Assembly (NCBI GenBank): GCA_946042585.1
Contig: CAMGDO010000071.1
Coordinates: 1-5,714 of the forward strand
DNA from: an uncultured Clostridia bacterium
GTDB taxonomy: Bacteria > Bacillota > Clostridia > Christensenellales > Aristaeellaceae
DNA length: 5,714 nucleotides
Direction of reading: 5' to 3'
A model generated the notes under the pieces. It made no database searches and was not told the DNA's origin. It saw only the letters and a list, made by a program, of their open reading frames with translations. A program made the translations under genes and the position numbers. Below, one piece after another: positions 1 to 4,396 of this stretch. Position 1 is the first letter of the stretch. Each line of letters starts with the position of its first letter.

Positions 1-114
1 CGCATGGATGAGATTCTGCGCTATCTGCAGGGCGACAAGCCGGAAAAGCTCGAGTTTGACGATATGGGCGTATTGCGCCATGCGGACGGTGCGCCCTTCT
101 TTGAAAACGTATAA
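1..114 (+). CDS. C-terminal 37 residues of an unrecognised protein (5' partial)
   Basis: Frame 1 is open from the first base to a TAA at 112-114 and encodes 37 residues ending in PFFENV. The fragment begins inside a helix-like stretch (MDEILRYLQGDKPEKLEF). This faintly recalls the tail of D-isomer-specific 2-hydroxyacid dehydrogenases, which often end in a 'L..YL.G.P' pattern, but the match is too short to name a function. It probably continues upstream of the window rather than starting at the ATG at position 4, because no ribosome binding site can be seen there. It ends 47 bases before the MATE gene with no obvious terminator between them, so it may be co-transcribed with the MATE gene and deoC. 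Codon use is like its neighbours. Confidence 0.55.
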   Translation, partial: RMDEILRYLQGDKPEKLEFDDMGVLRHADGAPFFENV

Positions 115-161
115 CAGGCGTACGCTGCGCTCAAAGGCGGGCGTGTGAAAGGAAACAGGCT

Positions 162-1553
162 ATGAAGCAGGAGAACAGGCAGCACCTGCTGCTTGAGGAG
201 AAAAATATCTATCGGGCGTTTGTCATACTGGCGCTTCCCGTTTTCCTTTCCAATATGCTCAAATCCTTTCATGACCTGGTGGATACCTTCTTCATCGGCC
301 AGATGGAAAACTCCGTCACCGCGCAGGCGGGCATTTCGGTGGCATGGCCTGCGCTGAACATTCTTCTGTCGCTTGTATCGGGCCTGATGGTGGCGGGCGT
401 GGCGGTGGTGAGCCAGTGCCACGGCGCGCGGGAGGAAAAGCGCGCGCGGCAGTTCAGCATGCTGCTGCTGGAGCTGTTTCTGGCGCTGGGCGTGCTGCTC
501 AACGTGCTGGTGTATTTCTTTGCCCCGTGGCTTCTATCGATGATGGGCACGCGCAATCAGCCCGGCGTCTATGAGGAAGCGCTGACCTATCTGCGCGTGC
601 GCTCCTTTGAGATGGTGCCGTTTCTGATTTTTTCGGCATTTCAGGCCATCCGGCAGGCGCGGGGCGATACGACCACCCCGGTGATTCTCAATGTGATTGC
701 CGTCAGCATCAATATTGTGCTGACCGGGTATTTTGTGCAGGTGCGCAAAATGGGCGTGTATGGCGCGGCGCTGGCCACGATGCTTGGGCAGACGGCGGTG
801 GCGCCGGCGGCGCTGTATCTGCTGTTCAGCCGGCGCGGCGAGGGCATGCGGTGCAGCGATGTGTATTTCGATGCCCGCGATATGGGACAGCTGTGCCGGA
901 TTGCCGCGCCGTCGGCCGGCAGTCAGGCCATGACATCGCTGGGCTTTCTGGTGGTGCAGTCGCTCATTCTCAGCTATGGCGCGGTGGTGGCGGCAGCGTT
1001 CAGCATCGGCAACAAGGTGTCCAATATGCTGCTGATGCCCACCATGGCGCTGGGGTCTGTGCTGGCGGCGTTCATCGGGCAGAATGTGGGCGCGGGCAAC
1101 CGCGAGCGTGCAAAAAATGCCTATCGCGCCAGCCGCAACCTGGGGCTGGGCATATCCATCGGCGGCGCGCTGTGCCTGTATCCCCTGCGCGCGCAGATCC
1201 TTTCGCTTCTGACCAACAGTCCGGAAACGCTGGAAGTGGCGATGGAGTATATCTTCTGGGTATTGCTGACGCAGCCGTTCATGTCCATGTTCCAGAATTA
1301 TATCGGCGTTTTCAACGGCTCTGGCAATACGCGCTATTCCTTCACGATGGGCATTGTGCGGCTGTGGTGCGTGCGCCTGCCGTTGATCTATGTGTTCAAA
1401 ACCTTCACGAATCTGGGGAGAGCCGGCATCTGGTATGCCATGGTGATCAGCAACTGTCTGCTGGTTTTCCTGGGCATGTATCTATTGCGCCGGGTGGATT
1501 TCACTTCGGTGTTGCAGAAACGGGGGAAAAGACGTCAGGCAAAAACGGCGTAA
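162..1553 (+). CDS. MATE family multidrug/cation efflux transporter
   Basis: A 463-residue integral membrane protein of the usual length for the multidrug and toxic compound extrusion family. These are 12-helix antiporters that export drugs, dyes or metabolites using a sodium or proton gradient. Sequence support includes the first-helix motif around residues 24-48 (LPVFLSNMLKSFHDLVDTFF, then IGQ), the ARGDTTTPVILN segment at 166-177 after the fourth hydrophobic block, and the second-half repeat with GNKVSNMLLMPTMALGSVLAAF at 283-304 followed by GQNVGAGNRERA (306-317). The family-typical FNGSGNTRYS lies at 384-393. Hydrophobic blocks are spread over the whole length and the tail (about 452-463) is short and basic. 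The ATG at 162 is preceded by AAAGGA at 148-153 with 8 bases of spacing. It lies between the partial upstream gene and deoC (36-base gap) and is probably part of one operon. Family assignment is secure; substrate and coupling ion cannot be told from sequence. Confidence 0.95.
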   Translation: MKQENRQHLLLEEKNIYRAFVILALPVFLSNMLKSFHDLVDTFFIGQMENSVTAQAGISVAWPALNILLSLVSGLMVAGVAVVSQCHGAREEKRARQFSMLLLELFLALGVLLNVLVYFFAPWLLSMMGTRNQPGVYEEALTYLRVRSFEMVPFLIFSAFQAIRQARGDTTTPVILNVIAVSINIVLTGYFVQVRKMGVYGAALATMLGQTAVAPAALYLLFSRRGEGMRCSDVYFDARDMGQLCRIAAPSAGSQAMTSLGFLVVQSLILSYGAVVAAAFSIGNKVSNMLLMPTMALGSVLAAFIGQNVGAGNRERAKNAYRASRNLGLGISIGGALCLYPLRAQILSLLTNSPETLEVAMEYIFWVLLTQPFMSMFQNYIGVFNGSGNTRYSFTMGIVRLWCVRLPLIYVFKTFTNLGRAGIWYAMVISNCLLVFLGMYLLRRVDFTSVLQKRGKRRQAKTA

Positions 1554-1589
1554 CGCGCCGATGCGATAGAAGAACAGGAGGAAACAGAT

Positions 1590-2321
1590 ATGAAGATTAC
1601 GTCCCGGGAGATTGCCAAGATGCTGGATCACAGCACGCTGCAGCCCTTTCTGACGCTGGAGGATGTTCGCCGCGGCTGCGAGCTCGCGCTGAAATACGAC
1701 GTGGCGACGGTGTGCGCGCGCCCGCAGGATATGACGCTGGTGACAGAAATGCTCAAGGGCTCACAGGTGCTGCCCTGCACGGTGATTGGCTTTCCGCACG
1801 GTTCGCACACGATGGAGATCAAGGTGCTGGAGGCGCAGCAGGCGCTGCGTGACGGCTGCCGTGAACTGGACATGGTGATCAATATCGGCCGCATGCTGGC
1901 GGGCGAATATGACTATGTGGAGCGGGAAATCCGCCGCCTGGCTGATGTGTGCCATGGTGAGGGCGCTATTCTTAAGGTCATCATCGAAACCTGCTATCTG
2001 AACGACGAACAGAAAATCAAGGCATGCCAGCTGTCTGAAAGCGCGGGCGCGGACTTTGTGAAGACCAGCACGGGCTATGGCACGGCAGGCGCGAAGATTG
2101 CCGATGTGGCGCTGATGCGCAAGGCAGTTTCTCCCGCCGTGCGCGTAAAGGCCAGCGGCGGCATCCGCACGCTCGACACGGTGCTGTCCGCCCGGGCGGC
2201 TGGCGCGGTGCGCTGCGGCGTGTCGGCCACTGAGGCCATCATGCTGGAGGCCGTCAAACGCGAAAGCGAAGGGACGCTGATAATGCCCGACACGCTCACG
2301 GAAATGAGCGGAGAATACTGA
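1590..2321 (+). CDS. deoC: Deoxyribose-phosphate aldolase (DERA)
   Basis: A 243-residue cytoplasmic class I aldolase, EC 4.1.2.4. It cleaves 2-deoxy-D-ribose 5-phosphate into glyceraldehyde 3-phosphate and acetaldehyde, in deoxynucleoside catabolism. The length fits the short bacterial DERA type. Visible motifs in order are LDHSTLQP (12-19), the VIGFPHG strand-loop (65-71), ELDMVINIG (92-100) with Asp94, FVKTSTGYG (156-164) with the Schiff-base lysine Lys158, and VKASGGIRT (186-194) with the second active-site lysine Lys187. The C-terminal phosphate-binding region reads RCGVSATEA (208-216), where many relatives have GTSAG or GASSG. This is a mild variation that could reflect a subfamily. The ATG at 1590 has a near-consensus AGGAGG at 1576-1581, 8 bases upstream. 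Neighbours are MATE upstream and a GC-rich terminator-like hairpin 33 bases downstream. The usual partners (thymidine or pyrimidine phosphorylase, cytidine deaminase, phosphopentomutase) are not in the window. Confidence 0.95.
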   Translation: MKITSREIAKMLDHSTLQPFLTLEDVRRGCELALKYDVATVCARPQDMTLVTEMLKGSQVLPCTVIGFPHGSHTMEIKVLEAQQALRDGCRELDMVINIGRMLAGEYDYVEREIRRLADVCHGEGAILKVIIETCYLNDEQKIKACQLSESAGADFVKTSTGYGTAGAKIADVALMRKAVSPAVRVKASGGIRTLDTVLSARAAGAVRCGVSATEAIMLEAVKRESEGTLIMPDTLTEMSGEY

Positions 2322-2333
2322 GAAAACGAAAGC

Positions 2334-2345
2334 CCGCAATTGCGG
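2334..2345. repeat. 12-bp perfect palindrome CCGCAATTGCGG
   Basis: A perfectly self-complementary dodecamer lying 13 bases after the deoC stop codon and just before the first strong terminator-like hairpin. It can fold as a 4-bp stem with an AATT loop, and it lacks a T-tract of its own. It may assist 3'-end formation or be a remnant of an older terminator; function is inferred only from position. Confidence 0.45.
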
Positions 2346-2353
2346 ACGCAACA

Positions 2354-2381
2354 AAAGCCCCCGCCTGTATGCGGGGGCTTT
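2354..2381 (+). terminator. Terminator-like hairpin after deoC (copy 1 of duplicated core)
   Basis: An 11-bp perfect stem (AAAGCCCCCGC at 2354-2364 with GCGGGGGCTTT at 2371-2381) closed by the 6-base loop CTGTAT. It begins 33 bases after the deoC stop. The T-run after the stem is short (only the TTT that belongs to the stem), so termination may be incomplete. The A/T-flanked stem could work on either strand. The central 20 bases (2357-2376) recur exactly at 2606-2625. Confidence 0.75.
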
Positions 2382-2411
2382 AGAATATCAACAGAGTAGG
2401 CGCACAGTTAC

Positions 2412-2602
2412 CGGGTTGCAATGAAGGGGCGCAGCCTCTGCATTTTTATTCCGCAGAACCGGCTTTGCCGGTTCGAGGAGCGGGGGTCACCCCGCTTCCT
2501 TACAGATTTTCTGGCCGTGATGCGCAGCATCACAAGAAAATCTGCAACCCGAAAAAACGAATCCTTCGTTTTTTCGGAGGGCGGCGACTTTGTCGACGCC
2601 CT
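2412..2602. repeat. Dense array of stem-loops with a long-range closing helix
   Basis: This intergenic block is almost wholly made of inverted repeats. In order they are: AGGGGC/GCCTCT around a GCA loop (2425-2439, one G-T pair); GAACCGGC/GCCGGTTC around TTT (2456-2474); GCGGGG/CCCCGC around GTCA (2480-2495, extendable outward through A-T, G-T and G-C pairs); a two-part hairpin with a 10-bp outer stem (2503-2512 with 2535-2544) and a 7-bp inner stem GTGATGC/GCATCAC around GCA (2517-2533); a 13-bp perfect stem (2549-2561 with 2565-2577) around TCC; and AGGGCG..CGAC/GTCG..CGCCCT around TTT (2578-2602, one G-A mismatch). In addition CGGGTTGCA at 2412-2420 is exactly complementary to TGCAACCCG at 2543-2551. 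It thus encloses the first four hairpins as a multibranch loop, sharing a few bases with neighbouring stems. No known RNA family is recognised. It could be a structured RNA, a palindromic mobile or REP-like element, or a stacked 3' end. The strand cannot be decided. Confidence 0.7.
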
Positions 2603-2632
2603 GAGGCCCCCGCCTGTATGCGGGGACTTTTT
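2603..2632 (+). terminator. Second terminator hairpin sharing the 20-base core, with T-tract
   Basis: The core GCCCCCGCCTGTATGCGGGG (2606-2625) is identical to 2357-2376 in the deoC terminator and folds in the same way around CTGTAT. Here the stem has 6 strong pairs, then a C-A mismatch, then weaker outer pairs. It is followed by a proper T-run (TTTTT, 2628-2632). It would stop rightward transcripts that pass through the hairpin array. Confidence 0.65.
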
Positions 2633-2676
2633 GTATTGTGCAGCGGACTGCGTGCATGATAGAGCGGATGATATAT

Positions 2677-2705
2677 GCCGGAGGGGGAAAGCTCCGGCTT
2701 TTCTT
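2677..2705 (+). terminator. Third terminator-like hairpin, between convergent transcripts
   Basis: GCCGGAG (2677-2683) pairs with CTCCGGC (2692-2698) around an 8-base loop. It is followed by TTTTCTT on the + strand, as in a Rho-independent terminator. It lies immediately beyond the 3' end of the minus-strand XRE gene, where the minus-strand copy would be followed by ATATAT. It therefore probably protects the regulator from rightward read-through and may act in both directions. Confidence 0.6.
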
Positions 2706-3270
2706 AACCCTTGATAAAGGGCATCAGGCCGCTAAACTGTTGGGCGATTTCGCGCAGAATCCAGCCGCGCGCGGGGACGAGATAGTCCACCATCCACCAG
2801 AGAATGATGAAGGCAATGGAAACGGCGTTGACAAAGCGGTGAATGCGCAGCGCCCTGCTCTGCCTGTCAATCAGAGCGTCCCGCCGTTGGATCTCGTCGG
2901 AAAATCTCTGTATCAGCTGTTCATTCTCCTGATGAAGCCTTTCTGTTTCCTGATGCAGCTTGTCTGCCTCCTGCATGTAGAATTCGCGCGGCGTGTGAAT
3001 CTCCGTCTCCAGAATCGCAGAGATCTGCGCGCTGGTCAATTGTTCATTGTTCGTATCGGGTTCAATGCCGTAAACGGAATCAATGGAAACGTTGAGCGCG
3101 ATGGCAATCTGAATGATGGATTGCCAGGATGAATCATGCCGGGTGCCGTGGAGTATTCCGTGCAGCGTGGTTTTGGGAACGCCGGAGCGTTCCGTCAGCG
3201 TGTCGTAGGTGTAGCCCAGCTGTTTCATTTTGTCCAGAAAAATCGGGGCAATGTCAACTAAATCCATCAT
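2704..3270 (-). CDS. XRE-type HTH regulator with coiled coil and C-terminal membrane helix
   Basis: The protein has 188 residues from the first ATG (187 from the second). Residues about 10-68 form a Cro/C1-type helix-turn-helix domain: LDKMKQLGYTYDTLTERSGV then PKTTLHGILHG, and an IIQIAIALNVSIDSVYG ending typical of XRE domains. Residues about 97-142 are highly charged with leucines at heptad spacing (Leu105, Leu112, Leu119), indicating a coiled coil and probably a dimer. Residues about 146-165 are a single hydrophobic helix (VNAVSIAFIILWWMVDYL), leaving about 20 residues beyond the membrane. The arrangement suggests a DNA-binding head tethered to the membrane, possibly sensing an envelope or lysis-related signal, but no ligand or target is shown. 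AGGAGG (minus strand, 3279-3274) is 3 bases from the first ATG and 6 from the second (3267), so translation may start at Met2. It is transcribed away from the holin relic and converges on deoC. Upstream inverted repeats suggest autoregulation. Confidence 0.88.
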   Translation of the reverse strand: MMDLVDIAPIFLDKMKQLGYTYDTLTERSGVPKTTLHGILHGTRHDSSWQSIIQIAIALNVSIDSVYGIEPDTNNEQLTSAQISAILETEIHTPREFYMQEADKLHQETERLHQENEQLIQRFSDEIQRRDALIDRQSRALRIHRFVNAVSIAFIILWWMVDYLVPARGWILREIAQQFSGLMPFIKG

Positions 3271-3273
3271 CTT

Positions 3274-3279
3274 CCTCCT
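3274..3279 (-). promoter_or_regulatory. Ribosome binding site deciding between two tandem ATG codons
   Basis: On the minus strand AGGAGG is followed by AAG and then ATGATG. Spacing is 3 bases to the first ATG (3270-3268) and 6 to the second (3267-3265). The second is closer to the usual 5-9 base spacing, so the likelier protein lacks the first Met. Confidence 0.7.
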
Positions 3280-3280
3280 G

Positions 3281-3295
3281 TTCCGAATATGGAAT
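3281..3295. promoter_or_regulatory. Operator-like motif TTCCGAATATGGAAT in the XRE leader
   Basis: TTCC and GGAA arms are separated by 6 bases, directly upstream of the regulator's ribosome binding site. The 15-base motif matches TTCCGTATATGGAAT at 3896-3910 in 14 positions. Repressor binding here would cover the leader of the regulator's own mRNA gene. Binding is inferred, not shown. Confidence 0.45.
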
Positions 3296-3304
3296 TGTCA
3301 AGCG

Positions 3305-3329
3305 TTCCGAATGCCGTGATTGTTCGGAA
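3305..3329. promoter_or_regulatory. Inverted repeat TTCCGAA-N11-TTCGGAA, candidate operator
   Basis: Perfect 7-base arms (3305-3311 and 3323-3329) with an 11-base spacer. A third TTCCGAA starts at 3281, so three half-sites fall within 50 bases upstream of the XRE gene. This is the usual kind of place for an XRE repressor's own operator. A weak rightward promoter-like pair (TTGTTC at 3320-3325 and TATTGT at 3343-3348, 17 apart) overlaps the right arm, so the site could also control rightward transcription. Confidence 0.5.
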
Positions 3330-3393
3330 TGGGTTTAAGTGGTATTGTGAAGATGTTCATAAAGCGATGAAGAAAGAAATGATAACCTGCCTG

Positions 3394-3451
3394 AATTCAT
3401 TCTAACATAAAAGACGCGGCGTGGTCAAGAAAAAATACCAATTCATTCCAA
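3394..3451. repeat. Short direct repeat AATTCATTCYAA, 46-base period
   Basis: AATTCATTCTAA at 3394-3405 recurs as AATTCATTCCAA at 3440-3451 (11 of 12 bases). The first copy overlaps the minus-strand -10 box and the second lies just upstream of the holin relic's ribosome binding site. It may be a regulatory repeat or chance in AT-richer DNA. Confidence 0.35.
3399..3428 (-). promoter_or_regulatory. Sigma-A-like promoter for the XRE gene
   Basis: Read on the minus strand, TTGACC (3428-3423) is followed after 18 bases by TAGAAT (3404-3399). Each is one mismatch from the -35 and -10 consensus. Transcription would start near 3392 and give a leader of about 120 bases containing all the TTCCGAA half-sites, so a bound repressor would act as a roadblock unless a second promoter lies nearer. 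Confidence 0.5.
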
Positions 3452-3469
3452 ACAGGAAAGGCGGCGTCA

Positions 3470-3695
3470 ATGCAGAGAAAGACCAGAAGGTGGCTGAAGG
3501 AGATGATGATTCGCCGTCAAATGCGCAGCGCAAACGGCGATTGCGACCATTGGCAGCGCGGCCGTATGGGGCGAGGTGAACTGGAAGATTGTGCTGTCCT
3601 CCGCTGCCATGGCGGTGCTTATCAGCGTGCTGAGCAGCATTGCCATGCTGCCGGACGGCTCAAACCAGGTGAGAAAGAACACGCCGTCCACATAA
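3470..3695 (+). pseudogene. Frameshifted r1t-family phage holin
   Basis: Holins form pores in the cytoplasmic membrane that let phage endolysin reach the wall. The reading frame opens at ATG 3470 (AGGAAAG at 3454-3460 upstream) with RRWLKEMMIR and then loses the family pattern. From about 3513 the +1 frame continues it as AVKCAAQTAIATIGSAAVWG, then EVNWKIVLSSAAMAVLISVL, then SSIAMLPDG, ending at TAA 3693-3695. This matches the r1t holin layout: a short charged amphipathic start, a 'RAVKT.AQTA.A.IG' first segment, a 'VNW' link, a second hydrophobic helix and a short polar tail. Joined together, the two parts make about 75 residues, the normal size. Two TGA codons (3504 and 3507) block the second frame upstream, so the intact product is not encoded as written. 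A 2-base deletion near 3512-3516 would explain the break. It could be genuine decay of a prophage or an assembly or sequencing error. Confidence 0.65.
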
Positions 3696-3722
3696 CGGGC
3701 ATTTCTGCAAGCAGCCCTTCAG

Positions 3723-3860
3723 ATGCTTACCGAGTCCTTCTTTTGCCGCGGTAAGGCGGCGTGCGGCGCGATATGCCCGGCAAACAAGTCTGGGCATGCG
3801 CTGCATCCAGGCAGACGCCGCGTCATCAGGAAATCAACCGAATCAAACGGCAGTATATAA
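3723..3860 (+). pseudogene. Possible scrap of a phage amidase (endolysin) N terminus
   Basis: An ATG-initiated frame of 45 codons begins MLTESFFCRGKAACGA and contains GHALHPG at about residues 23-29. Several clostridial phage N-acetylmuramoyl-L-alanine amidases begin with a similar LTESFF.RNPCY.AGR segment and have a GIMLHS.G motif carrying a zinc-ligand histidine. The order and position directly after a holin fit a lysis cassette. The similarity is weak, no ribosome binding site is seen, and the frame stops at 3858, so only a degraded remnant is suggested. Confidence 0.2.
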
Positions 3861-3870
3861 AAAACCGTAA

Positions 3871-3880
3871 TATATATAAT
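3871..3880 (+). promoter_or_regulatory. AT-rich island with a consensus -10 box
   Basis: TATAAT occurs at 3875-3880 inside a stretch (3841-3930) of about 27% GC, far below the surrounding genes. No good -35 hexamer lies 16-18 bases upstream, so promoter activity is uncertain. If used, it would transcribe the small ORF at 3946 with a leader holding the palindrome at 3895-3910. Confidence 0.3.
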
Positions 3881-3894
3881 TTAGACGAAATTAA

Positions 3895-3910
3895 ATTCCG
3901 TATATGGAAT
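3895..3910. promoter_or_regulatory. Palindrome ATTCCGTATATGGAAT, near copy of the XRE-leader motif
   Basis: A 16-base near-perfect palindrome (all pairs symmetrical but one). Bases 3896-3910 differ from 3281-3295 at one position. It sits just downstream of a TATAAT box and upstream of the ORF at 3946, a place where a repressor would act. It is a candidate second operator of the XRE regulator. Confidence 0.45.
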
Positions 3911-3945
3911 GAATCAGAAGAAATCAAACGAAGGGAAGACCGCAA

Positions 3946-4257
3946 ATGACGCAGGTGTGCAAAACGAATGAAATGCGCAGGGAGGTGCAGCAGGAAGAAT
4001 ATCATACGCCTGGAAAGCGCATGTACAGCGGCGTCGGGAATCAGGACAGGGAGGGCTGTGCCTATCGAAAGCTGCCAAATCAGCAGCAAGCAGCGCGCGA
4101 ATGCCTTTCCGAAGCGCGCAGGACAGACAAAGCACAGAGGATGGAAAGAGAAAAGCGGCGCAGTCTGCGATTGAAAAATGGCTGCCGCTGGCCGCGCATT
4201 GACAAGCCGCCGGATGACAGCGCTGCCCAGCTGCAGATGATTCCGCGCAGCGCATAA
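3946..4257 (+). CDS. Doubtful small basic hypothetical protein (103 residues)
   Basis: An ATG-to-TAA frame of 103 codons rich in Arg, Lys, Gln and Glu (for example EARRTDKAQRMEREKRRSLR at about residues 56-75). It has no membrane segment, signal or recognised domain. A purine run (AAGGGAAGA) lies upstream but is rather far from the ATG. The ATG overlaps, as ATGA, the stop of a shorter open frame that ends at 3949 and whose last 40 codons are AT-rich. This could mean translational coupling or be chance. Long open frames also exist on the opposite strand here, so coding is not certain. It may be a degraded phage gene or a small accessory gene under the palindrome at 3895-3910. The surrounding 3696-4396 holds nothing else that can be supported as a gene. 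Confidence 0.3.
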   Translation: MTQVCKTNEMRREVQQEEYHTPGKRMYSGVGNQDREGCAYRKLPNQQQAARECLSEARRTDKAQRMEREKRRSLRLKNGCRWPRIDKPPDDSAAQLQMIPRSA

Positions 4258-4299
4258 AAAGAAGAGCGGCGAAAGCATCTGCGAAAATGTCAGTTGTTC

Positions 4300-4334
4300 T
4301 TTACTAATCCGCATACGCCATGGTATTATATAAT
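4300..4334 (+). promoter_or_regulatory. Promoter region of the glutamine synthetase gene
   Basis: An AT-rich palindrome ATTATATAAT (4325-4334) contains the consensus -10 TATAAT (4329-4334) and an overlapping TATTAT (4324-4329). TTTACT at 4300-4305 is 18 bases before TATTAT and could serve as -35. A leader of roughly 55 bases would follow, with a small GGGAT/ATCCC hairpin (4338-4356). No nitrogen-regulator site is recognised with confidence. Confidence 0.5.
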
Positions 4335-4396
4335 GGTGGGATAATCTTCAAATCCCTGAAAATGGACAGCGAACAGCGCTGAAAGGACGTGCGTAC

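Noticed and set aside
851..1852. 333-codon + strand frame overlapping MATE and deoC
   Set aside because: It is an out-of-frame shadow of two well-supported genes. Its composition is low in hydrophobic blocks and it has no recognisable domain.
1761..2354. 197-codon minus-strand frame opposite deoC
   Set aside because: It is an antisense shadow of deoC with no ribosome binding site or family pattern.
2412..2632. CRISPR-like array
   Set aside because: The repeats are inverted and differ from one another. There are no regular direct repeats with spacers of constant length.
2421..2714. 97-codon + strand frame through the hairpin array (MKGRSLCIF..)
   Set aside because: There is no ribosome binding site. 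The codons are made of inverted-repeat arms, and the frame runs through two terminator hairpins, so the DNA is better explained by structure than by coding.
3296..3301. Minus-strand TTGACA as a -35 box for the XRE gene
   Set aside because: The place for its -10 box, 17 bases on, is the AGGAGG ribosome binding site, so no matching -10 exists.
3367..3405. 12-codon ORF beginning MKKEM
   Set aside because: It has no ribosome binding site, is very short, and overlaps the minus-strand promoter.
4107..4113. A further TTCCGAA inside the ORF at 3946
   Set aside because: It is a single half-site without an inverted partner and probably occurs by chance.
3826..4314. 162-codon minus-strand frame opposite the small basic ORF
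   Set aside because: The residue order looks random, there is no start signal, and it spans the AT-rich island and promoter-like elements.
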